Source: Adiantum capillus-veneris
Lineage: Eukaryota; Streptophyta; Polypodiopsida; Polypodiales; Pteridaceae
Length of the DNA stretch: 64,000 nt
Direction of reading: 5' to 3'
Assembly (NCBI GenBank): GCA_014529385.2
Contig: CM043947.1
Location: 98,368,036-98,432,035, forward strand
Shown: positions 24,548-34,836 of the stretch, piece by piece
How the letters are laid out: each line of letters opens with the position of its first letter
How positions within the stretch are numbered: the stretch's first letter is position 1
Notes under the pieces: generated by a model
What the model saw: only the letters and a program-made list of their open reading frames with translations
The model's database searches: none
What the model was told of the DNA's origin: nothing
Position numbers and translations under genes: made by a program

Positions 24548-25512
24548 ATTGAGAAAGATGGACAGACTATAGCTATTGCTCCTCGAAATGGTAATTTGTT
24601 TGAACTCTCTCTCAACGATGCTGTAGAAAATGTTGTCACTGCTCCAGGTGATCATGATTGCAAAGTATGGCATCATCGTTTTGTTCATGCTGATTTCTCA
24701 AAACTCCTTGATCTTTAATGTTGTGATCTTGTTCATGGCATGGATCTTAAAGCCCATCCCCATATGGAAATTTGTGAATTTTGTGCTCTTGGGAAACACA
24801 ATCGCAAACCCTTTCCTCTTTCAAATACAACTCATTCTCATGACATATTGGATCTTGTTCATACTGATATATGTGGACCTCTACCTTCTTCGAGATCACA
24901 ATATTGCTACTTCATTACTTTCATTGATGATTTCTCAAGGTATACGACTGTATTTCTACTTAGACAAAAATGTGAAGCCTTATCTGTTTTCAAACAATTC
25001 CACAAAGCTGCGGAACTTCAAACTGGTCGTCGCCTTAAGAAGCTTCGTAGTGACAATGGAGGGGAATATGTTTCTCGAGAGTTTGTGAGTTACTGTGCTG
25101 ACAGTGGAATTCATCATGAACACACTATTCCATATTCGCCTCAACAAAACGGTGTTGCTGAACGAAAGAATCGCACTATTCTCAATGTTGTAAGATGTAT
25201 GCTGATTCATTCTGGCCTATCTCGTGTTTTCTGGGCTGAAGCTACTTTGACAGCAGTATTTATTCAGAATCATCTTCCTGCTACCGCACCCTCTGGTAAG
25301 ATACCCATCACAACATGGATAGGTGACATTCCTTCTGTATCTCATTTTCGAACCTTTGGATGTATTGCTTATATTCATGTTCCCAAAGAAACACGAACAA
25401 AGCTTGATGCTCCTGGTCTTAATGTTATTTTTATTGGATATTCTGACACTTCCAAAGGCTACAAATTCTATGACCCTTCCTCCAAGAAAGTAATTGTGAA
25501 TCGTGCATGATG
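24548..25512 (+). pseudogene. Copia-1 integrase
   Basis: Same frame as gag, with one TAA at 24716-24718. HHCC finger: HHRFVHADF ... CEFCALGK. The catalytic triad is visible in HTDICGPL (Asp), LRSDNGGEY (Asp) and YSPQQNGVAERKN (Glu). FWAEATLTAVFIQNHLP and FRTFGCIAYIHVPKE are typical of the Copia integrase C-terminus. The frame ends at TGA 25508-25510 through a one-base shift just after KVIVN; the next frame continues the protein. Confidence 0.9.
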
Positions 25513-27352
25513 CTACTTTTAACGAACAGCTTATGGGAGGCTCATGGTCCATGGATGATTCTGATGATACTAAATCATTGCTTCAGGCTTTTCCATTTCT
25601 TTCAGAAGATGAAAATCTTCCTATAGAGCAACTTTCCTCTTCACAACCATCCATTCCGAATGTTTCCAATGATGATATTGATATTTTTGTTGATCTGCCT
25701 ATTGATTTTGAACATGGCTCATGTCATGTTTATGATGACAATATTGCTGATAATGCTTTTTCTACTTCCGAAGATCCCATTACTTATGATGAAGCTATCT
25801 CTTCACCACAAAAGGATCAATGGCAAGAGGCTATGGAAGCAGAGTACGATTCTCTTATCTCTACAGGTACATGGATACTAGCTGAATTACCTCCTGGTCG
25901 TACAGCTATTAAATGTAAGTGGGTGTATAAGACAAAAGTAAAAGCAGATGGATCTTTTGACAAGTTCAAGGCGCTTTTAGTTGCAAAAGGTTACTCCCAA
26001 GTAGCTGGTGTTGATTATCAAGAGACTTTTTCACCAATTTTTTGTATTACAAGTGTTCGAGTTTTATTGGCATTTGCTGTTCAATTTGATTTAGAAGCTC
26101 ATCAAATGGATGTGCGAACTGATTTTCTTAATGGTGACTTGGAAGAGGAAATTTATATGGAACAACTAGAAGGGTTTGTTATTCCAGGTAAAGAAGACCT
26201 TGTTGCTCAACTCCATAAGTCACTATATGGTCTCAAACAAGCTTCGCGAGCTTGGTATACAAAATTTGATCTTTTTCTCACCTCTAAAGGATTCATCTCT
26301 TGCTCGGCAGACCCCAACTTATACATAAAACGCCAAGGTAGCAGTTTTGTGATTCTTGCTCTTTATGTGGATGATACCATCCTTGTTTCCAATGATTTGG
26401 GATTTCTTCAGCAAGTGAAAAAGTTATTGTCTTCTGCATTTGATATGGTGGATCTTGGAGAGATTCACTCGTGTCTTGGCATTCAAATCCAACGGAACCG
26501 TACAAAAGGTATTTTATTCCTTCGACAGTCAAAGTTTATTGCAGATACTATTCAAAAATTTGGTATGGAATCTGCACATTCATCCAACACACCTTGTCTT
26601 GCGAGCTCTACGAAGAACACTTCTGACAATGGCGGTCAACTTGTCACAAATCAACCTTATGGTAACTTGATTGGATGTCTTCAGTTTGTTGGCACGAACA
26701 CTCGTCCTGATATTCTGTTTGTTGCTAATTATCTTGGACAACATCTTGCATGTCCTTCTCTTAAGCATTGGTCTGCTGCAAAGCGTGTGTTGAAATACTT
26801 GAAAGGCACTACAGATTTTGGTTTAGTCTATCGACGACAACTCACATCAGATTCTATGCAATCTCTTTCTCTTTTGGGTTACACAAATGCAGACTGGGCA
26901 AGCTCACATTTATCTATGCGATCTACTAGTGGAAATTGCTTCTCTATAAATGGTTGTCTTGTTTCTTGGACCAGCAAGAAACAACGTTGTGTTGTAGTTT
27001 CTACGACTAAGTCAGAATATGTTGCGGCATCACTTGCAGCTCGTGAGTTGATTTGGCTTCGACAAATGCTGGTTGATATTGGTCACTCTCCTCTTTCTAG
27101 CACACCCTTGCGGTGTGACAACCAAAGTGCTATTAGTCTTGCAAAAGACTATGTTCAACATAATAAGTCAAAGCACATTGCTGTCCATTATCATTATGTC
27201 AGGTATGAAGTACGCAAAGGAACCATTATGGTTGAACATTGTCCAAGTGACTAGATGATTGCAGACATTTTGACCAAAGGCCTCAACGAGTCACGTTTCA
27301 TCCTCTTGCGCTTGGAGCTTGGAGTTGCTTCGACCTCACTCTTTCTAGATTA
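25503..27352 (+). pseudogene. Copia-1 reverse transcriptase and RNase H
   Basis: Long open frame to TAG 27252-27254, then short continuation MIADILTKGL. RT motifs: WILAELPPGRTAIKCKWVYK, LVAKGYSQVAGVDYQETFSP, LYGLKQASRAWY and the catalytic box YVDD near 26,363-26,374. RNase H: YTNADWASSHLSMRSTSG, TTKSEYVAAS, CDNQSAISLAKD, KHIAVHYHYVR. All key residues seen, so RT and most of RNase H look intact apart from the terminal stop. Confidence 0.9.
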
Positions 27353-27601
27353 GCTTCTTTGCTATTGTAATAGCTTTGTACATATGACATTGTAATCTTT
27401 TAGGTACCATGCACTATGCACACTCCACATTTGCACATTGTGATCTCTAAGTCACTTGAATATTTGTACATAGATTCACAATTCACTTTCACATCATCAT
27501 CGCTGGTTCATATTTTCACATTGTATAGGGGCTTGGGTTTTTCCCATGAACTCCCCAAGGGTTTTTTCATCCAAAGCTAGAGACCTTTGTTTGAGTGGGG
27601 G

Positions 27602-27739
27602 TGTTGGAGCTATATATGGCTCACTCAACTTGGTCTCACCTATATATTTGTATCTTGTCCTCAATATGAATCAGTCTTTGGGAGCGTGTATGGTGTGTAT
27701 CTTGTCTCGTCTCTCTCTCTTTCTGTCTACATCTCAACA
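27602..27739 (+). repeat. Copia-1 3' LTR (138 bp)
   Basis: Preceded by GTTTGAGTGGGGG. Ends ..TCTCAACA at 27739, followed by GACGC. Confidence 0.92.
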
Positions 27740-28681
27740 GACGCTTGCTTTGGAGGAGGTGGGGGAGGATTGTCCATTGACTTGCCAGATCCAAGGTACA
27801 TTTTTGATGTGGAAATTCCAGATGCTGATGATGATGGACTATACTATAGGTGTCATCGAGACGGTGTCCTCGACCTTAGCACAAACAATGGCAAGCGCTT
27901 CCACAATCACTTGAGAGCTTGATCCACTCTTCGTACACTGATTGCTTCATCGATTGGGAGCAAGAAGATCCTTAGTACTTGCAGCATATTGTTGATACAA
28001 TGAGGCTGCGGTTTCCTAATCTCCAGGGCCAATCTTTTACCACACTGTGGATGGAAGGTTTTATCAAGACCTTCCTTCCTAATAAACGGTCCACCGTTCG
28101 CAAGGCCGCTAAACAACAACATCAACACCCCAATCTCCAAAAAAGGGGTTCCAATATGCATGATGCAAAGTGGGAGTTTTCCTTCCAAGAGAGGGGTAGT
28201 GGAGTCAACCATCCTCAACAGAGGCAAGCAAGGGTAGGACAACAAGCTAACAATTGGGATTCTGGCAGAAAGGACGTCTGAAAGGACAAAGTGGTAAGTA
28301 ACATTTTTAGTTTTGATTTGAACCATAATCTTGATGTAACCTAATATAAATAATGCTTAATATGCAGGCAAACATCATAGGACATCGAGTGTCAAGGGAG
28401 GTGGTGAAGTATCAAAAACGCAACGACGAAGACAATACCTACATGTGGATGCTCCAACAAGGCCACATCAATCAAGCACAATTTGATGCTCTCATCTACA
28501 CCTTGACCACTACACAAGTACAAAGTCAGCCTAACTAATCAATTATTTTGTTGTTTACTTATTTTAATGTTTACTAACGATGTGGTTTGCTTTGTTATTT
28601 GTGTAGACTCGAAGAGGTGGCACTAATGAGGGCGAGGACGACGAGGGCGGCCAAGGTGACGATGAGGGTTACTAACTTACT

Positions 28682-28868
28682 AACACAATCTCCTCGCATT
28701 TTGAACGCCCAGTCAAGAACCCTTGTACAACATAATCCCCTCACATTTTGAATGCCCAGTCAAGAACCCTTGTACAACATAATCCCCTCACATTTTGAAC
28801 ACCCGACCAAGATCCCTTATAGATATTTCACTTTTATTTTGAATGCCCGGCTAAAAGGCCTTGTATAT
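28682..28868 (+). repeat. 47-bp tandem repeat, about four copies
   Basis: Units at about 28682-28728, 28729-28775, 28776-28822 and 28823-28868 share CCTCACATTTTGAA, GCCCAGTCAAGAACCC and TTGTAC. The last two units are more diverged. The array lies in the 3' region of the second CACTA gene. Confidence 0.85.
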
Positions 28869-29049
28869 ATTTTGAGAACTCTTGATATCAATAAAAAGAA
28901 CTTTGTCAATAAATTGTTTTTTAAGTTTCTTGTGTTTCAAAATTTGTATGATATTGTTAAATCTTAAATAATGAATAAATATGAAACCTATGTTAAAAAA
29001 AATTCCAAGGATCTTTGGATGATGCAAAGTCTTCACATATGGGGACTTG
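28869..29049. other. AT-rich stretch and short inverted-repeat arm
   Basis: No gene. CCAAGGATCTTTGGATGAT near 29,006-29,024 is matched in reverse complement by ATCATCCGAGATCCTTGG at about 34,579-34,596, across Copia-2. Confidence 0.5.
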
Positions 29050-29241
29050 TGAAGGAGTACGAGCAGAAGTGCGACGCGAGAGAGAGTGCGAGAAGAAGAG
29101 CACGACGATATGGTGAACTCGCTCTACTGTAATGTGTAGAGCATAGTGAGTTCTTATTAGGTTTTTTCAAAAGAATATGTGTACATACCTGGCGGCCCGC
29201 CCACTTACCTAGGCGACCACATTGGGCTTTATACCCCAACA
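29050..29241 (-). repeat. Copia-2 3' LTR
   Basis: 192 bp. It differs from the 5' LTR at six sites (four transitions, two transversions). TATAAAGC on minus near 29,226-29,233 is a likely TATA box. Confidence 0.93.
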
Positions 29242-29330
29242 ACCTCCCACTTAAAGTCCAATGTGGTACTTTAAGTGTGAGAGAAGCTACTATACAAGCT
29301 AATATACAAGAGATGTAGAGAAGTGATGTA

Positions 29331-30003
29331 CTACCCTACACCTAACTGCTTGCGGAAATGCGCAAAGCTCTCTGAGGGAAGTCCTTTTGTAAGTAGATCA
29401 GCAGGATTTTCTGTGGTGTGAACTTTGACAAGCTGAAGTTGCTTATCCTCGAGCATTTCCCTGATGAAATGATACTTCACATCCACATGCTTTGTCTTTG
29501 AGTGATAAACTGGATTGCGAGCCAATTGTATAGCACTTTGACTATCACAATATAACACAGGCATCTCTTCTTTGATTCCCAAATCTGTTACTAGTCGATT
29601 AAGCCAAATTTATTCTTTGCATGCCTCTGATGCTGCAACATATTCAGCCTCTGTAGTAGACTGAGTAACACAATCTTGTAATCTAGAACGCCATGATACT
29701 GCTCCACCAGCCAATGTAAAGACATACCCTGACGTAGACCTTCGGTTGTCTAAGTCACCTGCATAATCTGAGTCTGTAAAACCCTTTACACTTAGCTCCT
29801 GACTCCCATAGCATATACGCATACTCTTTGTAGCTTTCAGGTATCTCAATATTCCTTTCACTACCTCCCAATGTTTCTTGCCTGGGTTTGACATGTATCG
29901 ACTTACTACTCCCACTGCAAATGCAATGTCTGGGCGAGTAGCAATCATTGCATACATTAAACTACCCACTGCAGACGCATATGGAATCTATCCATTTCAG
30001 CTT
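29331..30003 (-). pseudogene. Copia-2 RT end and RNase H
   Basis: ORF 29610-29969 reads GSLMYAMIATRPDIAFAVGV, then the RNase H start FTDSDYAGDLDNRRSTSGYV and STTEAEYVAASEACKE. A TAA near 29610 interrupts, then the same frame continues with YCDSQSAIQLARNPVYH, KHVDVKYHFIRE and the end NPADLLTKGLPSESF...LGVG, stop at 29331. A one-base shift near 29,990 separates it from the RT body. Catalytic Asp and Glu residues of RNase H are visible. Confidence 0.9.
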
Positions 30004-31500
30004 GTTCTTCCTCAGACACAGGACAATCTTGTTTGCTAAGTTTCACATATGGTGGCAATGGAACACTCAGTGCCTTTCCCTTCTCCATATTGAAACGTTG
30101 CAAAACCTTGTCAATATACTCTGTTTGAGATAACCAAATCAACTTCTTTGATCTGTCTCTTTCAATGCGCATACCAAGTATATGACTTGCCTCACCCATG
30201 TCTTTCATGTCAAACGATTTTGCCATCTTTGACTTTAAAGCTGAAATTTCTTCCAAGTGCTTGCCAGCAATCAACATGTCATCCACATGCAAAATAAGGA
30301 TCAGCCAACTACCATCCTTAGCCTTCTTTGTATATAGACAGTGATCGAACTCACTACGTTTGTAGCCTTGAGAAAGCATAAACTTGTGGAATTTATGGTA
30401 CCATGCCCTCGGTGATTGTTTTAAGCCATAAAGACTCTTTAACAAGTGGCATACCCAATCTTCCTTGCCTTTCTCAACAAACCCTTTTGGGTGCTGCATG
30501 TAAATTTCCACATCTAAATCACCATGCAAGAACGTTGTCTTGACATCCATTTGGTGCAACACCAAATCTAATATGGCAACCAATGCAAGAAAGCATCTCA
30601 ATGTAGTCATCTTGACCACCGGAGAGAAGACTTACTCAAAGTCAATGCCTTGTTCTTGCTTAAAGCCCTTGGCAACAAGCCTTGCTTTGTACTTTGGCTG
30701 ACTATCATGAGCGGTGATCTTATACCTGTAAACCCATTTACAAGGTAGAGCCTTTTTGCCCTGTGGTAATTTAACTAGCTTCCATGTCTTGTTTTTATGC
30801 AGAGCTGTCATCTCTGACTGCATGGCCAATTGCCAATTCCCGGAGTCCTTCATTTGCACTGCTTCCTTGTAACATGAAGGCTCATTGCAATCAGTCAACA
30901 TGACATAGTTCATAGATGGAACAAACCTATCAGGAGGTCGCGTGACACATCCAGATCTACGCACAATAGGTGGCTCAGACTCAGCCACAACCTGTGGTTC
31001 CACTCTATCCTGTCCTTGCTCCTCTTGAGCCCTGACATTTTGTCTTGCACGTGTAGGTCCATCTTCTTGGAAGACAACTCTTCTAATCTCCTCAAAACTC
31101 TCTGGTTTAGAATGATATTTGGATTCATTAAAGTGAACATCATTGCTGTGGACAACCTTTCTGGATTCGGGATCCCAAAGTCTGTACCCCATCTCACCAG
31201 AATTACCATAGCCTAGAAAGATGCACTTTCTACTCTTTGGCTCAAGTTTGTTCCTAAATTCCTTTGGAACGTGAGTATATGCCTCACAGCCAAAGACTCT
31301 GAGATGCTTGTATGAGGGCATTTTGCCTGACCATACCATCTCTGGCACTGAATCCTTCTGCAAAACCTTGCTAGGAGATCTATTTACAAGATGAACAGCT
31401 GTTGATATAGCTTCAGCCCAAAACCCATTTGGCAGCTGTGCATTAGACAACATACTTCTGACCTTCTCTTGTATGGTCCTATTCATCCTCTCAGCAACAC
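30004..31500 (-). pseudogene. Copia-2 integrase C-terminus and reverse transcriptase
   Basis: Integrase continues with MNRTIQEKVRSMLSNAQLPN, HLRVFGCEAYTHVPKE and a long linker rich in Glu/Gln. RT follows: WKLVKLPQGKKALPCKWVYR, LVAKGFKQEQGIDFE, a TAA at about 30,632 in frame, then FSPVVKMTTLRCFLALVA, HQMDVKTTFLHGDL and LYGLKQSPRAWY. The catalytic box reads HVDD (about 30,278-30,289) instead of YVDD. The linker PPIVRRSGCVTRPPDRF is the usual Copia link between integrase and RT. Confidence 0.9.
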
Positions 31501-32361
31501 CATTTTGAGGAGGATTGTAAGGAGCAGTAAGTTCACGTTTTATACCTTTTGACTCACAAAAGTCCTAAAGGCCTTTGAAACATACTCTCCACCATTGTCA
31601 GTGCGTAAGCATTTAAGCTTCTTGCCACTCTGATTCTCCACAAGTGTCACAAACGTTTTGAAAACACTAAACGCTTCATCCTTGTGCTTGAGAAAGTAAA
31701 CCCATACTTTCCTCGAGTAATCATCTATAAATGTCATAAAGTAAGAAGCTCCCCCTAGAGATAGGTTAGGCATAGGTCCACACAAATCACTATGAACAAG
31801 TGCCAACTGTGTATCTCTTCTACTGCTTCTATGCTTATGTGGATGCTGTGTTTGCTTACCATATAGACAATGTTCACAGAATTCAAAATAATTAAATGAA
31901 AAGCCAGGCAAATAACCAGAACGAGACAAGATTTCCATTCCCTTCTTGGACATATGTCCTAACCGGCTATGCCACAAAGAAACGTTCGGCTGCTCGGTTA
32001 CATTGATTACATTTTTAGAGACATTTGATACATAAATCATGTAAAGTCCTCCAGACTTTACTCCATGTGCTACTGTCATAGAACCCTTGGATATCTTCCA
32101 CATGTTCTGTCCAAAAGTGGTGACGTAGCCAGCATCATCAAGTAAACCTATGCTGATCAAGCTCTTTGTAATTGCGGGAACATGTCTCACATTCTTCAGC
32201 GTGAAAGAAGAGCCATTCTGAAACTTCAATTGAACATCTCCAACACCTAAGATCTCACATGTCTGCCCATTGCCTAGCCGAACATGATCTTTAGTGGGCA
32301 CATAAGAGGTAAACCACTCCTTGTTTGGGGACACATGAAGTGATGCCCCTGAGTCTATAAT
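31501..32361 (-). pseudogene. Copia-2 protease and integrase
   Basis: Directly after a TAG at 32362-32364 the frame reads IIDSGASLHMSPNKEWF (protease active site DSG), then LKNVRHVPAITKSLISIGLL. Integrase has SLWHSRLGHMSKKG...CEHCLYGKQ (HHCC finger), VHSDLCGPM (first Asp) and LRTDNGGEYVSKAF (second Asp). A one-base frameshift near 31,555 follows; the NGVAER Glu lies in the next frame. Confidence 0.9.
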
Positions 32362-33309
32362 CTAGTCACTCAGTGCATTTCCATCAGATGCTGTAAGAAG
32401 AGCTGAGTCCATTGTATTCTTCAAGAAGTAGATGTCTCCTGACACTAGACTGTCATCCTCTGCAACAGTGTTTGTCACGTTTATTTCTTGAATCTTCACC
32501 GAGGACTTGTTCTTCTCACCATGGTCTTCAGCTTTCTCTTTGCCTTTTTCTGCTTTCCATTCTCTGCAGTCTCTTTTCATGTGACCCTTATTGCCACAAT
32601 GGTAACATTCTATGTCACTCTTGCCTTTAGCACTGCGGGACTTGCTACGAGACTGATTCCTCTTTCCACCTTTGTACTTTTATTTGGTCCTTCCCCTGAC
32701 AACTAAGGTTGTTCCTTTGCCTTTGTCCATTGTCTTTCAATTGGTTTCTTCAGTAAGCAGACTTCCTTCTACACCTGCTATGTTCAAACCATCTGGAGGT
32801 GCAGAATTACTCAAAGCTGTGCGAAAAGTGTCCCAACTTTCCGACAATGTGATCAACAGGAACATAGCTCTAATAGGTTCATCAAAATTGACACCTTGAG
32901 CTGACAACTGACTGTAGATTGTGTTGAATTCATTCAGATGATTGGACATAGGTGTCCCTTCTTTCATCTTCAAGTCAACAAGCTTCTTAAGCCAGTATAC
33001 CTATGAAGCTGCACTCTTCTTCTCATAAAGATCACTCAGCTTTAACCATGCTTGATAAGCCGACATCTCGTCTGCTACATTGAAGTAAACGCTTTCTGCC
33101 AAAGTCAGCATAATGGTAGAAAGTGCCAATTCATCCATTTCGCTCCATTCATCTTCGTCCATATCTTCTGGTTTTATGCCCTTGAGCTTTATAGGTTTTA
33201 TCTGCTTCTTTTGTACCAACACGTGCCAAATCTGTTGCTTCCACAATGGGAAATTGGTTCCATCCAGCTTCTTGATATTGTAAAGAGCAGTGTCCTGTGA
33301 TCCAGCCAT
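32362..33309 (-). pseudogene. Copia-2 gag
   Basis: Starts MAGSQDTALYNIKKLDGTNF at 33309, with the common Copia gag opening (LDGTNFPLWKQQI). The capsid-like region has YQAWLKLSDLYEKKSA and MSNHLNEFNTIYSQL. A single CCHC knuckle CYHCGNKGHMKRDC lies near 32,570-32,611. In-frame stops occur at about 33,001, 32,737, 32,685 and 32,362. Several look like one-step changes from Gln, Arg or Trp codons. Gag packages element RNA in cytoplasmic particles. Confidence 0.88.
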
Positions 33310-34366
33310 AGCGCTAGCTATGCTTCACAGTAGTTTACTTTCCTGGGAAAAATTCGGCAGAGTTTCCCCTGTAAACAAACCTCTGAACCAATATCAACCT
33401 GTCAAATGAACCAAGAAAGCTTCAGATTCTGCATAAATTTCGGCAGAGTCTCCTTTGTAAAATGGCTCTGGTGTACTCAAAAAAACACTGTCTTTCTGAC
33501 ACTGTAAGCTGCGGGTAAACCTGTCCTGCACCTGTATTGTCTGTCACTGTCCTGTAAGCATAGACTGCAACAATGCCTCAACGGCAGTAAAGCAAAGATG
33601 CAATCCCAACTGTCTATCTCACAGTCAATACATCCTAGCTGCCTATCTAAGGGTGCTCGAGGGATCGCTCCAAGACCTGTATCACCGAAAGGATCTAAAC
33701 ATTCGAGAATCCCCCAGCTCAATAAAACCTCACTCGACCCTCAACAAAGGCTGCAGTAAATCTGACAATACATAGACTTCCCACAAAGTCATACATCCAA
33801 AAATTTCCCACTGTATGTTGTAACCGCTGCGGCGGTTGTTTGTTGCGTGACTCACAGCCAGCAAACCCTCAACAGACATACATCATCTCTGACAATACAT
33901 CCCATGTGGAAGTACCTGCAATGTCAGGATGAAATCTAGAATATCAAGCAGCAAACACAAGCTACCTGATGAACTAGTGGATGTCGCCTACAGTCTGTGT
34001 GTAGATGCGTCCGTGTTGTATGTGACACGCCTCCAAGAACTGTGAGCCGTCCTTCGATGTGTAGACAGCCACAAATCAACACTCTGGGAGTGTCGATATC
34101 CTCAGCACCTGCAGTCGTAGGCCGAAAACCCCAAATTTGCAGAGTCGGATCTGCACCCGCTGAGACCACGTAGTCGAAAATGGCATGCGCAGACCTTTGT
34201 CGAAGCCGAACGGTGGCCGAGATGACCTCAGAATGAAATTCTGACAACACCAAGCCCTTCGGGTTCTCCCACGAGATTTGGGGCCGTGTCTTCGCCTGTC
34301 AAATTTCACTCCAATCTGAGTTGGTGGCTCTAGCCTCCTGCAGTGCTGCCCCGAGCCTCGATCTGA
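33310..34366 (-). other. Copia-2 untranslated leader
   Basis: About 1.06 kb between primer site and gag, with no recognisable protein. Minus-strand ORFs 33936-34253 and 33477-33722 lack known domains. Confidence 0.55.
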
Positions 34367-34378
34367 GCTCTGATACCA
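34367..34378 (-). promoter_or_regulatory. Copia-2 primer binding site, tRNA-Met
   Basis: Minus strand reads TGGTATCAGAGC two bases inside the LTR edge. Confidence 0.92.
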
Positions 34379-34380
34379 GT

Positions 34381-34572
34381 TGAAGGAGTACGAGCGGAAG
34401 TGCGACGCAAGAGAGAGTGCGAGAAGAAGAGCACGACGATATGGTGAACTCGCTCTACTGTAATGTGTAGAGCATAGTGAGTTCTTATTAGGTTTTTACA
34501 AAAGAATATGTGTACATACCTGGCGGCCCGCCCACTAACCTGGGCGACCACATTGAGCTTTATACCCCAACA
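34381..34572 (-). repeat. Copia-2 5' LTR
   Basis: 192 bp, followed by the target duplication ACTTG. Drives transcription on the minus strand. Confidence 0.93.
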
Positions 34573-34836
34573 ACTTGAATCATCCGAGATCCTTGGATTT
34601 TTTTATATAATAAATTGCGTGAAGGGTATAATCGCGGCTATCACAGTGGCTATGGACGCAACAATTTGCGCAACAATCATAAAATGCATACCCGCGCTTA
34701 TACCCTCAATCATTGCCGCGAGTTGACAACCGCACTAACAGTTGCGGTGATACTCGTGTGCCCAATCCTTTATCTCTCCAGAAACGCTTGTTGATGTGCG
34801 GCTATTCCAAAGGCATTCAATCCCCTTTCTTATAGT
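34573..34836. repeat. Right subterminal region and terminus of the large CACTA element
   Basis: The end reads CACTATAAGAAAGGGGATTG on minus (34836 downward), a canonical CACTA terminal inverted repeat. ATT follows as a possible 3-bp target duplication. Inside are several GCGG/CCGC-containing motifs (ATCGCGGCTATCAC, GTTGCGGTGATAC, ATTGCCGCGAG), as expected for subterminal transposase-binding repeats. No matching left terminus was found before 14.85 kb, so the element is truncated or its left end has diverged. Confidence 0.7.

Larger units (their letters stand above)
22249..27739 (+). mobile_element. Copia-1, Ty1/copia LTR retrotransposon
   Basis: A full-length element of 5,491 bp. LTRs start TGTTGGAGCTATATATGG and end ATCTCAACA. 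The primer site TGGTATCAGAG begins at 22392, and a G-rich polypurine tract (GAGTGGGGG) precedes the right LTR. Target duplication is GACGT at 22244-22248 versus GACGC at 27740-27744 (one change). Domain order gag-protease-integrase-RT-RNase H identifies Ty1/copia. Coding is broken by stops and a frameshift. It is inserted in the second gene of the CACTA element. Confidence 0.93.
22058..28675 (+). pseudogene. Second gene of the large CACTA element, split by Copia-1
   Basis: It opens at ATG 22058 just after a TTTTTTAG acceptor-like site: a Ser/Arg/Gln-rich N-terminus (MAKKEEDLLQQPSPLRPSG). At 22,248 Copia-1 interrupts it. Reading resumes at 27,740 in the same frame once one copy of the 5-bp target duplication is discounted (..GGSFFD, then ACFGGGGGGLSIDLPDPRYI, FDVEIPDADDDGLYYRC). 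A frameshift near 27,915 and an in-frame stop near 27,975 follow, then LRFPNLQGQSFTTLWMEGFI. Plausible introns lie at about 28,293-28,367 (GTAAGT to GCAG) and 28,518-28,606 (GTACAA to GTAG). The last exon ends in an acidic Gly/Asp/Glu tail, stop 28673-28675. I infer a CACTA accessory protein; the family was not recognised with certainty. Confidence 0.55.
29050..34572 (-). mobile_element. Copia-2, Ty1/copia LTR retrotransposon
   Basis: A full-length element of 5,523 bp on the minus strand. LTRs are 29050-29241 and 34381-34572, both 192 bp, with six differences. Target duplication ACTTG is perfect (29045-29049 and 34573-34577). On minus the LTR runs TGTTGGGGTATAAAGC to CTCCTTCA. Primer site TGGTATCAGAGC (34378-34367) and polypurine tract AAGTGGGAGGT before the 3' LTR are both present. 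Gag, protease, integrase, RT and RNase H occur in Ty1/copia order but carry several stops and two frameshifts. Confidence 0.95.
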
